Below, piece after piece: positions 46,437-59,545 of a stretch of 64,000 bases of DNA. The notes under the pieces are model-generated. The model searched no databases and was not told the origin of the DNA. It saw nothing but the letters and a program-made list of their open reading frames with translations. The DNA lies in contig NC_090442.1 in the NCBI RefSeq assembly GCF_031143425.1, positions 426,825,776-426,889,775 of the forward strand, written 5' to 3'. Source of the stretch: Pleurodeles waltl (taxonomy: Eukaryota; Chordata; Amphibia; Caudata; Salamandridae). Within the stretch, counting starts at the first letter, position 1, and each line of letters begins with the position of its first letter. The translations under genes were made by a program, and so were the position numbers.

Positions 46437-48120
46437 TTTCTTATTCAGAACTTACATGAGGATGGGTGTTAAGTGCAGTCTCTGATTGGCTCCAATTAAC
46501 GTAATCATCAACTATATCCAACTGACTTCTGTTAATTATCTGATTATGCAATGATCTGGCTGGGTTGTAAAATGCAGGAGTCAGATTGCAGCACTGGGTC
46601 ATCCTGGAGGCGTTTTCTAAATCCTTTCAAGAAATGGTAAACGTTCTAGGGGTTTTGGAAATTCCCCACCAGATATAAAACATGAGCGCTTTATTCAAGC
46701 GCCTCATTGAGATCTCTTCTTCCCAGAAACCCTTAATTTTCACAAGAGGAGCCAGTTCTTTAATGAGAACAGAGTGTCTCGAACCGGTGATATTGAACTA
46801 TGACTGCAGCCCGGCAGTGAGATGTGATGGAGGCTGACACAGTGCGCGCCATTGTTGTGGGTCGTGTTCATGTCAGCCTGCCATGGTATGCAGTTCATGC
46901 TCTTACATTTCCGTGAAACAGGAAAATCCTCCGGTTTATTGGAATTCGTGACATTATGGTAAAGAAACGAACGTATCTGTGCAGTCAACCAACATGGGGT
47001 CTTCAGCAGAGCAGTGGATCAGCACCATCCCACTCCACAGGAAGCCAAATACTTTGAATGTTCACCCGCGTCTACTCCTACTTCCCTAATCCAAAAAACT
47101 GGAGAATTAAAAGGACACAGTGCAGATTATATTTAAACATTTTCAGACTTCGGGATCTACATGAAGTTTATAGTTACAAATTTTTTTTTCAGAAACCTTT
47201 TATAAAATAAGAGGCAAGTTGGGAAACTGGAAAGTACAACATTTGACAAGTATGAACGACTTCTATCTCTAATTGAAATGTCCTTTGATGCCTCTTTCAC
47301 CCGCATATACCCATGAGACTCTAGATGGGCCCTGATTTGAGAGAGCAATAGCACTGCATGGAAGCTGTGCTGAAGGGTGGCTATTAAAAGGAAAGAATGG
47401 GTTTTGTGATGCAAACAGGAAGGGTACAGATGAAGTGGCTCTTGAGTTAAGATTTTGGATAGTATACCAATTTGTGGATCATTCATAAAGGATAGCAAAT
47501 TGTTGATTGCGTTCCCATGTACTCTTTCCCTTGATGAGAGTGACACGAGCAATAGGGTAGTGACTCAAAGTGCATGAGGGAATGAGGTGAGAGCCATAAG
47601 AGCATTACTTAGTTACCCCAGGTAACAGACATAATAGCTTTCGACCCACTACTACTGCAAAGGGACTATGGGAGTCTCATTTAAAGAGGTGCAAAGAATG
47701 CAACAGATTACGGCGTATCGAAGAGATGTATCTAGCATTCAAAGAAATTATAGCAAATAAGGCACATTTAGAAGATTGATGGGAATCAGTATGGAGTCTA
47801 TAGAGCTGGGTTGGAAAACAAGCAAGGGAAAAAATTTAGTTTGCACTAGTACCGGGGATGTCCTCAAATGTATATGAGGTGAGGGTTCATTCCATATCAG
47901 AGCCTGCAAATAAGAATGAGGGACCTCTGTCTCCAGCATAAAACGAAACACACGTTCCCATCTCCATCCCAGCGTTTCATAATCCCACATCCAAACAAAT
48001 CTGACACCCAAATGCTCTAACTCCCTGCAAGGAAGTGAAAAAAAACAAGAGGGTGAATTACAATCCTATAATATTACCAGAAAGAGTGATAAGAAATACA
48101 GTGACCTAGAGGTAGTGACT
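46437..48120. other. No certain gene; two unassigned minus-strand frames
   Basis: Minus frames at 47157-47552 (131 codons) and 47748-48011 (87 codons) lie in the same direction about 200 bp apart. They may be remnants of one retrotransposon ORF, but I see no diagnostic motif, so I do not call them genes. 46600-46990 is unique-looking sequence without coding signal. Confidence 0.35.
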
Positions 48121-48845
48121 AGGGGCCCAGTATATGACCATTACAGATTGCGACTCAAAATTTGTGTTTTTTTGTGAGTCACACATTGGGAGTCACGATC
48201 TGTAATGTACAACAGTCTGAGACACCGTTAGCGATTCCCAAATGGGTCGCAAAGGACCGGCCTCATTAATACTCATGAGGCAGGTAGGAATTTGCAACCC
48301 ATTTGGGGATGGCCACACTCAAAGGGATGATGGCCTGCTGGGGACCATCATGTCTGTGACTGTTTTTTCTATAAAGCATTTACTTAAATGCAGCTTATTT
48401 TCCTTAAAGGAAAATTGGCTGCCTTTCAAAAACAAAAATGAAAAGTTTCTTTTCATTTTTTAGGAGTAGGCATTGGTCTGTGAGACCACTGCCTGCTCTG
48501 AAAAAACATTTTCACTACCATTCACAAAGACAAAAGGGTTCAGTGTGGACCTCTTCCCATTTTCAAATGGGATGACACCAGGTTGAAATTGGTGTTAACT
48601 GCAATTGTTTTGCAACCACATTCCCGGTCAAAAAACAATCATACATGGGCCTGCGAGTCGCAATTAGGAAGGGACACCCTTGGAACACCCCTTCCTAATT
48701 GCAAGTCGTAATCCCTATTTTGAGAGTCAGGAACAGAATGCAGACTCACAAAATAGGGCTGGTACATTGTATAAGGCCATTTTCCAGTTGCAAAATGCAA
48801 AATTTGCCTTTTGTGACCGCAAAATTGCTTTGTACATCGGGCCCT
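48121..48845. mobile_element. 725-bp foldback MITE-like element
   Basis: The left end AGGGGCCCAGTATATGACC and the reverse-complemented right end AGGGCCCGATGTACAAAGC are related inverted termini. Interior hairpins include 'aatttgtg...' / 'gtgagtcacacattgggagtcac' (48160-48195), 'gcaacccatttggg' against 'cccaaatgggtcgc' and 'gcaattaggaaggg' against 'ccccttcctaattgc' (48660-48702). No transposase frame. Confidence 0.6.
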
Positions 48846-49136
48846 AAATCTTAACATGTGCCTTATATATATATATATACATATACACCAACACAACGAT
48901 TCGAAGTGATCTAAGCCACCATGGCAGCAATAATGGAGAGATATTCAAGGTATTGCAGAGAAAGATAAGAGCACAGACGGGCTGTTCAGAGGTGCAGGTT
49001 GACAAAGTTAACACAGCATATTAATGATTGGTCAGTAGAACATTCTCTCTCATTAGAGTAGTCGTTCACACACTCCCTTCACAAAAGACAAGGAATACAA
49101 CTGTTGAGACATTTCAGCAGTACTGTAACACGTGGG
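48846..49136. other. No gene; short (TA)n run
   Basis: TATATATATATATA at about 48864-48878. Nothing else recognised. Confidence 0.45.
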
Positions 49137-49611
49137 CAGTGGCGGCCCGTCCTTTAGGGCAGAGGGGCCATGCCCCCCCCCACCTTTTGCGCCTCATGAA
49201 GAGTGTCTGTCAGGCTGAACAAAGGTCAGCCTGACAGACACTCTCCATGTTCAGCTCAGGCAGCCAGGAGCAGACATGCGAGATTTGCGCACACTCCTGG
49301 CTGCCTGAGCTGAACTTTGCTGGGCTGAGGAGGTCACAGCTCCTATGGGCGTGACCTCCTTGGCTCAGTAAAGGGGCCTCGAGGCCCTCCCCTGGGTGAC
49401 GAGGAAAGCGTCACCAATTGACACTCTCCCTGTGCGCTTCAGGTTTAAGCCCTGAAGTGCCCAGGGTGAGTGTCAATCAGTGACACTTTGTCACAGAGTG
49501 GGGTAGGGTCAGCAGTCTCACTGACCCCATCCCACTTTGTGATGAGGCTGGGACTGCTGGCTTCCCTCATTGGCTGACCTAACCCTCCTGGGACCTGGAG
49601 GCTGAAGGTAA

Positions 49612-49644
<33 letters not shown>

Positions 49645-49853
49645 TGATGTTTTAAATTGAATGTTTGGTGCACACGTGTGTATGTTTGAGTGTTATAAGT
49701 GTTGTTAATGGATGTGCATGCATGCATGTGTGTGTGAAAGAATGAGTGTGTGTGATCTTTTAAAATTAATGTTTGGTGCACGCGTGCATGTTTGAATGGT
49801 ATGAGTGTTCTTAATGGATGCGCGTGCGTGCGTGTCTGTGTGTGAAAGAATGA

Positions 49854-49885
<32 letters not shown>

Positions 49886-49930
49886 GTGTCCCGCCCGCCC
49901 CCTCCCTTCTAAAGCTGCCGGCCGCCACTG
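49137..49930. mobile_element. Non-autonomous hAT-like transposon with 8-bp target duplication
   Basis: The ends CAGTGGCGGCC and GGCCGCCACTG are an exact 11-bp terminal inverted repeat. The flanking octamers CACGTGGG (49129-49136) and CACATGGG (49931-49938) differ at one base, matching hAT integration. Internal inverted repeats include 'agagtgtctgtcaggctga/tcagcctgacagacactct' (49200-49245) and 'agctcaggcagccagga...tcctggctgcctgagct' (49254-49313). The right third is a (TG)n-rich expansion (49612-49890). The 136-codon minus frame across it is a repeat artefact. Confidence 0.85.
49612..49890. repeat. TG-rich microsatellite and two-copy minisatellite
   Basis: Runs of (TG)n at 49612-49640 and 49852-49880 bracket two copies of a segment of about 125 bp containing 'aatgtttggtgcac', 'tgtttga', 'ttaatggatg' and 'gtgtgaaagaatgagtgtgtg'. 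Confidence 0.8.
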
Positions 49931-49938
49931 CACATGGG

Positions 49939-50690
49939 TGTAATATCAGAGTTGATAATAAGGAGGCACAAGCTTCAGCTTATTATCTAACATTATTGAA
50001 TACATAAGCATTTTGTCAAGATCAAATAACCCAAGTCAGAACAACCCACACATGGTAAGTCTTTAATATTAGACTCCTTGATCTTACGATTTCTACGGTG
50101 TAGTAGCCACACAAAGCTCTTGATGCTTCTTTCTCTCCTCTTGGAGCAGAAATATCGACAATAAGTTTCTATTTCAACATCTGCATACAGAATTAATTTT
50201 AGTAGGGAACAAGACACAATATCCTCTCTTCTAGATCTCTGTCCAGTTAATGTATACAGATGTTATTGGAAAAGTACCTGTAACTTTAAATGCATCATCC
50301 AAAAGGGGAAAAAGAAGTTACATTAAGGAATAAACAGAATAATTAGTTTGACAATACTACCAGAACTGCAGAAATTGACAGACAACACTTACAGCACGCA
50401 TATCTGTAAATAAAAGTAAGAGTTAGCCTCATACGATGACATACAAACATATTTAGATCATATTACAAGAAAACCGTTCTGCGTGCTACTAAAAACTTTG
50501 GGAAAGTCTTGGCAATGTCAATGGGACATGATTCTGGTTAGAGGTATATAGATTATTCCTCAACAAGTCCTTGGCTGGCTTCCTATCAGAATATTTCTAA
50601 CAAATGTCGGGATGATTTGAACCAAACCAACTAGTGAATATTGCTTGAGGCAATTAGTTGTGGAAATTAGTCACCCTTCAAGATTGAACG
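49939..50690. other. No gene recognised
   Basis: AT-rich, without motif or repeat borders. Confidence 0.45.
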
Positions 50691-50699
50691 TATCAACTT

Positions 50700-51480
50700 T
50701 CCTTTGTTAAAGGTTCAGGACGTTGTTTCTATGGTCAGAAACATTAAAGAACCTCATCTTCAGAAGATACCTTCTCACACTTACTGAAGGATAATAATGA
50801 GTATGTGGTTGAACACCTGCAGTCAGTCATATACTGTTCACTGAAATTTAAAGGAGTACCAGGTGAAATAAAATGAGCAGTGATCGATCTACTAAAAGGC
50901 CAAAGGCAAATTGTAAAGCTCAGTCAAAGCTACCATGAAGGACCAGGTCTCCTATATACATGGACAATTATGAAAACAGGTATTATGACCTTCATTTGAA
51001 GCCTCTAAGGGGTAAATGTAGAATATCAACCAGGATTTAAGCTAAATAAGAACCCTGCATCTATGGTACTCCTAGGGCAAGAACAGCTAGCTCTAGAAGA
51101 CAAATCCAGGCATAGTGCCGTGAACTTATTAGTTCTGTCATTTACTTTTGACACTGTGGACCATTCCATTCTATTGTAATGCATCAATCTGTAGATGAGA
51201 ACAAAAGGAACTCGCCTAATGTGAGTAGGTCACATTTGACCAATAGAGGGCAGGGTTGGGTCAGAACTTTATACTGCAAGAGGTATATTACTAACATCCC
51301 AATTATTCTGAAATTTCACTTTAGATAACATGCATCAGCACTGGTCTTCTGTCTAGAGACAGTGTAGAGGTGCAGGAAGCAACATTACTTCTATCTTAAT
51401 GTCAGCAATATTGAGGTCTTGTTTGTTATCCTTCTTAGGTGGTCCTTAATTTTATTGGCCTAGGAACCTCTGGTGGACAA
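50700..51480 (+). pseudogene. L2/CR1-type LINE RT fragment
   Basis: Around 51020-51180 the plus strand reads YQPGFKLNKNPASMVLLGQE, followed by SAVNLLVLSFTFDTVDHSIL. This is the RT segment 'FQSGFRxxHSTETALL ... LxxLDLSAAFDTVDHxILL' of L2/CR1-type non-LTR elements, with the catalytic LDL altered to LSF. Flanking parts (50870-50940, 51180-51300) keep family-like patches but are frameshifted. The YADD region was not found. Confidence 0.7.
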
Positions 51481-53583
51481 AAACTGGATGGGAAGGGTGA
51501 TGAACAGCCTTCAGGCATTAAGGGTGAAAAATAATTCTGTATAGTATAGGCAACCTCTCTGAGATCTGTCCTTATTATCCAGGCCAAAGAAAACAGAATT
51601 GTGATTGGTAGAATGCTTGCAAAAATGGTTCAGCCACTGGCAACTGCTCGACTGCATTCCAGTCACTTGCTTTTTGCCGACTATGCTACCTCAATCATGG
51701 GCCTGCTATATCTAAATCAACATTGTTCTTGTTCCAATTGGAAAAGTCCACTGTGAACTGACTGGCCAGGTCCTCTATAAATGTAAACACAAGCCACCCA
51801 GACCACTTTCTGCGAATTAAGGCCTAGTAAGGAAGGCATTGTTTGAGTCCTGTGACACAGTGAGTATCCAGGCTCCAAAATGTCCATAGTAAGATACCAC
51901 AAAGCAGTGTATATTATGATTACTAAAAAATTCAAAGGTAACACTGCATGATGGTACAATTCATTTTTGGAAAAGTTAACAATAAATAATCATTTAATTG
52001 GGATTCTTCATTGCGCAACTCTTTATTACTGGACAGAGTGCTTCATAGACAGCCCCTTATTAAATCTTCATATACTTAAAACAGGCATGTCTGTACATGA
52101 GCAGGGGCATTTGAGGAGGGTGAAGTTGAATCATCTAAGAAGAGCTTTTTTATAAATGGTCATTATGTCAGTGCCACCAAGAGACAGAGGATAATCTTCT
52201 CTAGTCAATATCAAAGTAACTTTTAAATACGTCAGGCAACTCTACCAACTGGAACATTTGGTTTGTGCAATCGTTTCACATAGTTCTAAACTGAAGCTAA
52301 TGTTAAGAAAACAAGCACTCATTCCTGTCTGATAACCTAGCGGCCACACACTAGCAGCTGTCAGCATCGAAACAGAATCTCTTTATAACGTATGTTTTAC
52401 ATGAACTTTGGAACAGCTCAACTCACTGTTCTCGCTTGTTTATTACCAGCAACTCAGTGGCAATTAAAGAAGAACAATTTCCATCTCACCAGCTGCAAAT
52501 ATTTACACAAGGACCTAAAATCTCCAAGCTCATTGGCTTTCCAGGAGCAATCACGAAAGACTCGTTTACCATGTAATATTCCAGAAATTGCATACAGCAC
52601 ATAAGCAGTGTGGCATCAATTCAGAGTAATGTGTATTTGTTACACACCAAGCAGGAAGACCATCAACAAAAATGATATGCCTCACTGGTACTTGTGATAT
52701 TCCGCTCTTATCAAGTATACTTTCTATTATGATTGCCAAAATCCCAATCACAAATACTTTATTAAAAACAAAAAGCTCCTGCCTCTCATCATGTTGTTTC
52801 CACTGCTTGTTTTCTTTAATCACCCAAGAATTGAGAAGGAACATTGACATTACAGGTAATTAATTTGGGAGGACAGACACACATTATCTCATATGAGGGA
52901 CAAACAAAGAAAAGAAAACAATTACGCTAATTTGGGAATATGCAGAAGTATACATACATACATTTGGCTTTTTTGAGGATATGAGTTAGTTAATTGTTTT
53001 CTGTAAATGCATGCGTCTTTCCCAATGCCTCCCCCCAAAACAAAATCCAGTTTATTGCCAGGTAGAAGAAGCCAAACCCTATAATGATGACCCAGAGCAA
53101 TTTGCCTGCCCTTCCCACCGCAGCAATGTTTGACTGCAGTTTTCTGGAATGGTTAAAGCATAGTTAAAAAATTAAGACATTCACACTGGCTTAAGAGTTG
53201 CACAAATAAACTAAACAACATTTGCAATTGGATTAGTCGCAAATATTTGAAAAGGTCATTTAAAGGGCATTGCGTGAGCGGCATTTAGAGCTGTAAACAT
53301 GTACAAGTTCTTAAATGCATTTTAATGAGGCTTCATTTGTACATAAGGGAAGGAAGAAGTTTACTATTCATCTTACACTAACAAAGCACAGCCCATCGAT
53401 TGTGCACCAGAATTAATGAATGTTTAGAAATATTTTGATTTGAACAAAGAAATAGAACAATGACAAGATGTGCTTCAAAGGGAGTCACGTACACTTTAGT
53501 GAAGTTGTCTCTTGATGGGATTTGAGGAGTGATTACATCAGCGAGATAGCTAACATTGAGACACCACAGAAATGCAAAACCAC
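51481..53583. other. No gene recognised
   Basis: May include the decayed 3' part of the preceding LINE to about 51700. The rest is AT-rich and unassigned; frames at 51717-51959 and 52566-52850 have no motif. Confidence 0.4.
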
Positions 53584-54412
53584 CTAACCCCTATGCAGTA
53601 ATAAAGTCTGCTGTTAAACCCCTATGCAGTAATAAAGTCTGCAGTTAAACCCCTATGCAGTAATAAAGTCAGCTGTTAAACCCCTATGCACTAATATAGT
53701 CAGCTATTAAACCCCTATGCAGTAATACAGTCAGCTGTTAAACCCCTATGCAGGAATAAAGTCAGCTCCTAAACCCATATGCAGTAATAACGTCAGCTCT
53801 TAAATCCCTATTCAATAATAAAGACAGCTCTAAAACCCCTATGCAGTCAGGTCTTAAACCCCTATGCAGTAATAAAGTTAGCTGTTAAACCCCTATGCAC
53901 TAATAAAGTCAGCTCTTAAACCCCTATGTAGTAATAAAGCCAGCTGTTAAACCCCTATGCAGGAATAAAGTCAGCTCCTAAACCCCTATGCAGTAATAAA
54001 GTCAGCTGTTAAACCCCTATGCAGGAATTAAGTTAGCTGTTGAACCCCTATGCACTAATAAAGTCAGCTCTAAAACCCCTATGCAGTAATAAAGTCAGCT
54101 CTTAAACCCCTATGCAGTAATAAAGTCAGCTGTCAAACCCCTATGCAGTAATAAAGTCAGCTGTCAAACCCCTATGCAGTAATAAAGCCAGCTGTTAAAC
54201 CCCTATGCACTAATAAAGTCAGCAGTTAAACCCCTATGCAGTAATAAAGGCAGCTCTTAAACCCCCATGCAGTAATAAAGGCAGCTGTTAAACCCCTATG
54301 CACTAATAAAGTCAGCAGTTAAACCCCTATGCAGTAATAAAGGCAGCTCTTAAACCCCTATGCAGGAATAAAGTCAGCCCTTAAACCCCTATTCACTAAT
54401 AAAGTCAGTGGT
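53584..54412 (+). repeat. 31-bp minisatellite, about 27 copies
   Basis: The consensus unit is AAACCCCTATGCAGTAATAAAG followed by TCAGCTGTT. I count 27 units over 829 bp, one of them shortened by 8 bp (near 53838-53860). Variants at fixed positions (GCAGTAA, GCACTAA, GCAGGAA; GTCAG, GGCAG, GCCAG; CTGTT, CTCTT, CAGTT) recur in blocks: the pair 'CACTAA..CAGTT + CAGTAAAGG..CTCTT' appears twice near the right end, suggesting higher-order duplication. 31 is not a multiple of three, so it is not coding. Confidence 0.95.
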
Positions 54413-56548
54413 TACACCACAAAGAAAGAGCAAGTGGTTGATCGGTCTCCAGCTAATCAGAAGCCTCTGTACATTACGAGTGTATGAGTTTATATTATGA
54501 GTGAAATAGTCGTCAGTTGTATAGTGTCTCTTGATACTACCTTGACATCAATCCAAATTCGTTTTGCCCATGAGTTAAAGGAGTAATCTGTTGGTGACAA
54601 GCTCTGTCCTTAACTGCATATTTAATAGCAATCATGTAAGGATGGTTTCTCAGCCCATTAGGAGCACAGCATCTGTTAGTACAATCGTTGGTGCATTAGA
54701 ACGGAGGGGGGAAGGTGTAAATTATGATCACCTTCCATGTGCAAGTGGATGCCAAGTGCACCATATTAAAGGAGCCCAAAAAGTCTAGGAATTCTGTCAT
54801 AGCATAGGCAGCCCTGCGTGGTTATTTGTTCAGTATTTCATGGCAAAATTAGGGGACAGATCTGACTAAGAAGCCGGTGCACACTTGTTCCAGTTGGTGA
54901 GTTTAATTTCCAGAAAATACAGAATACCTACATAGCACTTCTATTGTATTCGGGTCCCTTTTGCAGAATTCTGTACACTTCCACAATGGCTTTTCCGAGA
55001 TAATCAAATGAACTAATGTGGCGCAAGGAGGCGCTAGGGACTCTTAAATCCGCCCCTTGGTTCGTGAAGGTTTCCATAACTAATACTCGCCAACACTTTC
55101 TGCATTGTTTCAGAGATGAACAACTCATTTCAAAATAATGAAGATTAAGGTAAACGCGTTTGCAGTCAGAGTTACATTTAGAAATATGAATGTGACTAAA
55201 AGAAGGGAGAGTATTTCAGAAATGGGTGACAATAAAAAAGGCCATTTTAGAAAATGACTTTCATTTGGGTGCCCCAGGCAATGGGACTGATTTAAATATT
55301 TAAAACACATGTTATATAATACATTTGCATGCAATAAATAAATATACAGTAACGGCTCACATGCTTTATAATTTGGAGTTATTGCTGCATCACTTGGCCT
55401 CCATCAATTAATGAGCTCAGATAGTAAGATGACATGGTTATTAAACAAACCAGGCAACACAGTCTAAATACCTAGGCAGCTGCCAAATATATTTTGGCAT
55501 AATAACAAGGCATTCTGGCCAATAAAAAGCACTTCTATCCCTTTGTGTTGAGGGTTTATGTTACTTAAAAAAAAAATGTATTTCTGATCTTACAAGTGTG
55601 AGCGATTAGTGTGGCTTGTTTAGGTAGCCGCGATTATGAGACAATATCATGGCAAGTAACGGGGGCGAGGGCATAGTGAATAAAAAATTACGATCCCCCT
55701 AAGCATATTTTGAGTCCAAATAGACATTTCGAGAGTTCATCAAAGTTCCCTTTTTTTTATTATACCTAAAATGTTAGGATTGTGAAGTGCAGACGTATAT
55801 CAGGCAGTGTGCTTCGTTATTACAATTCCTGATCTTATTTCACCACGCAAATTGCCACCGTGTTGCATGTGTCCTCTTCTTAACGATAGTGTCCCATGAT
55901 CTCATTTCATAGATTTAGTGTTTGTCATTTATAATTCATGTTCAAGAAAAGAAGTGTTATTAGCCTACTGCAGATATGTGCACCTTTAATTTAAATGTCT
56001 CAACTTTCTGAATAAGGGCGTATTTCAACCTGCAAAACAGTCATAACAGAACTTTTATTTTTCTCAGGGCCCTGCCTGGGCTTCGGCAGATTATGTGATA
56101 TGTCTATATTCTGGAAGGACTTCATCTACACCTTAGATGTGTTACCACACCATCGACAGCTGTCTGGAGGTAGCGGAATTTGTACACTACTACCCACTCT
56201 GTGATCTACTACCTCTCGTGCAGGCTCGTCTGGACTGCAGGCCCATGATTCCAGATACGGTGCTGAGGACTCAAGCTGTAACCCGGTGACTAATCAGGTG
56301 ATCCAGAATAACACTACCTACAGCACAGGTTTATGAATGAGCAGTAGGCACGTGCACATTTGGTGGCATCTGAAGAGAAGCAACCAATGTATAAAGCCTA
56401 TTGGGGTGTCTTCTTGAATCTAGCAGTGCCAGTCTGGTACAAAATTGTGTCCGTTTTGAAACCAGTAATAAGCAATATTAAAGGGCTTGAGGTGTGTTTT
56501 GAAATAATGTGTTTTGCTTGAGAAAAAATGCAAACGATCAAGCATATA
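54413..56548. other. No gene recognised
   Basis: AT-rich sequence. No retroelement motif, splice-bounded exon or repeat termini seen. Confidence 0.4.
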
Positions 56549-57097
56549 GGCCCTCATTACGAGTCTGGCAGTCTAAAGACTCCCAGAATCACGTTGGCGG
56601 TCCGACCACCGCGGTCCAACTGCAGACGCCGCCAGGTTGCCACCAGTCGATAGCCTGGTGGTCTCCGTGATTGTAATCAGCCACAGTGGCCCTGGATGCA
56701 GCACCGTCCTGGGGATTATAACTCCCCAATCCTCCAGCCTTTTCATGGCGGTTGGACCACCATGATAGGCTAATGGAATGGGGGCATAGAGGGCCCCCTG
56801 CACTACCCATGCATTAGGCATGGGCAGTGCAGAGGCCCCTATGGACAGCCCCACCGTGCTTTCCACTGCCTGAATTACAGGTCCTGCTGCACACGCCACA
56901 TCTCCACATTGCCGCTGGCTCGATTACGAGCCGGCTCAATGTTAAGGCCCTGCTTCCCGCTGGGCTGGAGGGTCGAAACTCTGTTTCCGCCTGCTGGCCC
57001 AGCGGGAAACTAGTAATAGGTCCGGAGGTGTTATTGCCGCACTGGTGGTCAGATGGCGGTATGAGTTTGGCGGCCCGCCAAATTTGTAATTAGGGTC
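56549..57097. mobile_element. Foldback MITE (GGCCCTCATTAC family) with ATA duplication
   Basis: The left end GGCCCTCATTACGAGTCTGG and the reverse-complemented right end GACCCTAATTACAAATTTGG are inverted termini of the same family as 41872-42330. ATA flanks both sides (56546-56548, 57098-57100). Internal hairpins include 'cactacccatgcattaggcatgggcagtg' (56800-56828) and 'ttcccgctgggc...gcccagcgggaa'. Frames on the minus strand are by-products. Confidence 0.7.
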
Positions 57098-59460
57098 ATA
57101 GTCTATTCTCTATAAAGTTCAATTCAATTACATGATCGAATGAGCCGGGGGTTTGGTGGATTTTATCAGACTGGTTATACATGTCTAGTTGGATGATGCT
57201 ATGATGTAAAGAAGTGACAGCATGTATTTTTCAATGGCTGTAACTTGAGAAAGTCTATTGGGTCCTCTTTTTGTTTTTCTGAAGAAATAGGGACTCCTCC
57301 CAATAGCGTCTGTGCCACCCTTCACAGAACAGCATATGTGGAAGGTGTTGTGCCTCCTTAGGAGTGTAGCATATAGAACAAAACTACAAAGGGTGAAAAA
57401 TCTTCTAAACTATCTTCTACCTCTTGGATCAACATGATGGTGAACTCTGAAGCGGAGCAAGGCAAGAAAGCTCTCCCTGAAATAAAGGAAGAGGAAAGAG
57501 CGAAGCATTAGCATCTAGAAATCAAATCAACAGAAGTTTCATCTGCTAGAGCGATAAATCAATGACAGCAAACATTGACAAAGCAAATAGGTCTGTTGTT
57601 TGGCTGCCAATCGTTTTGACTTTGTACCTGCTTGTTTTGTTTTCAAATAGATTTTATAAAAACTGTATTGGACCTCCCAAAACAAAAACAAAACATTGGC
57701 TAAAACCAAAAATATTTTTGGTCTCAAAACGTTCACATTGCCATAGTAGTCCATGTCACTCAAGGGATCTACTTTGTGTGTGGATGTGCTCTTGGTGAAA
57801 GAGCAGAATGCCTTCCATAACAATGAAGTTAGCCACATGTTGAAGAGGGCTGACTCATGCCCCATGGTGCACGCTGTAGTAGGTAGACTGAAAATGTGAG
57901 TGACACAACAACAGAACAATAGATAAAGAGGGGAGGCTGAAAGCCCCTATGAGTAAGTATATTTTTTAGTAAAATCACTTGGTGTTAGTTAATGTCAGAC
58001 CTTAAATTGGTAGCGAAAATACCTCCTTGTGAAAGATTCAACCACAAACCAACATCAGAGGAAGAGACTCTTCTACAGCTTGGATTGGACACCTTGCGTA
58101 GCTCTGTATGGATAGACCATCAGCTTGTAAATAGCAGATTAGAAGTGTTGGTCATATTGCTTTCCTGAAGCTAATGGTGTCTGTTTAGCACATGAAGAAG
58201 AAGTCTGACATCCTTTGCTTAGCACTGAATTTTGCAGTCCCACTGCTCTCAAAGCTTGGTGATCCACGCAATTCACAAAACACCCCTTTGGATAACTACA
58301 CGCACAGAGCTCTAGGGTGACCTACTATGCCACGTGCATCCAAGGTGCATTGAGGGTGCGAGGAGCTATCCTCCTTCTCCTGGAGGTGTATAGACTCTGG
58401 TAAGTTCACAGTACAGCCATCACTATGGGTAGAGTTCTTTGTATGGATGTAACAATTTTCTGGCTATGATTCCCTCCTTCCTTACAACACTCTTTTGAAG
58501 TCAATGAATCAATCAATCAATAAGATTGCTTTGTGGATCTACTCTCGATGTTCCAGGGCTTAAAAATCATGCCAACATTAGGAACACCTCAAGTGAGTGT
58601 AATGTGACTATATTTCCATGGTGAGAATGGGCTGGGTATACATTTAATGTTAGTTGAAATGTAAGAAAACACATTCTTCATGCGAGAAAAAATTAAAGAA
58701 AAGCGTAATTGCCCTGATGTGAAAGCTTTTTTTACACACACAATATTACGCTGTACAATTATACAGAGGTACGATTTTCAGAAGTATTGCGGGTGTTGCA
58801 TATTTAGACGAATAATTTGAGAAGCTTTTGTGAATTCCAAAAAAGAATATACCTGCTTCCATGCGAGTGAGTAATCCTACTGTGCAAATACACACACATT
58901 TTTGAGACTCAGACAAAGACGTTTTTAGTGCCATTCTTGATTGAAAATAATTATACACGTTATGTAATTAAACTACGGTAAACTTCACCCTACTTGCGAA
59001 TTCACCTCTATGTGAAATTGAGCAAGGATTGCGAGTGCTGCTTACATTGTGCGCAGAGAAGGGGATCTCGTCTATCCTAGGAAGGAAGCACAGAAACCCG
59101 TAGGAAATGGATGCCAGCCTACTGCCTGTTTTTGCAGCTGCATGAATGGGTTGAATGCCGCTGATAAAACAGATAGAATTCCACCCTAACCTCATTAGTA
59201 TGCACCTATCAGAAGTAACAAAACATTTAATTCTGGCACCATGTCTTCACGATTCATGTTATTCTACCTTAATACCCGGTCATTTACAAATTACACATCC
59301 GCATGAAGAAATGAGATCCTCTCCAGAGAGTGCTCGGAGTGCTCATTCTATGGCTGGGTAGGCCACTAGTATAAAGCACACAGGCTGCAGTATTCAGCAG
59401 CATGGATGGATTTTGAGCTCAGATGCCCATTGATTCAGTTACAAACTGCACTTTTTTAAA
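57098..59460. other. No gene recognised
   Basis: The 126-codon minus frame at 57539-57919 shows no family motif and is overlapped by an open plus frame, so I do not call it. A short (AATC)n run is at 58504-58520. Nothing else is recognised. Confidence 0.4.
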
Positions 59461-59545
59461 AGAAGCACTTGCAATGCAATTGGTCTTGCATCTGTGAAAG
59501 TTAGAGTTCTTGGCGTTGAAAATGGCATTTTTTTGACTTTTGTTT
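59461..59545 (+). repeat. SINE-like core, copy 1
   Basis: 'agaagcacttgcaatgcaa', 'ggtcttgcat', 'gttaga' and 'ttggcgttg' match the block at 63661-63745 in order and spacing. No tRNA A/B box could be assigned with confidence. Confidence 0.5.

Noticed and set aside
49518..49928. 136-codon minus frame with poly-(Thr-His)
   Set aside because: It is the antisense of the (TG)n tract inside a hAT-like element.
53584..54412. Possible CRISPR array, given the regular 31-bp spacing
   Set aside because: The whole unit repeats with no unique spacers, and the context is vertebrate DNA.
57539..57919. 126-codon minus frame with a hydrophobic segment
   Set aside because: No family motif; the opposite strand is also open over the same span.
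58504..58525. (AATC)n run as the reversed tail of another L2-type LINE
   Set aside because: The adjacent sequence does not match the L2 3' end closely enough to call.
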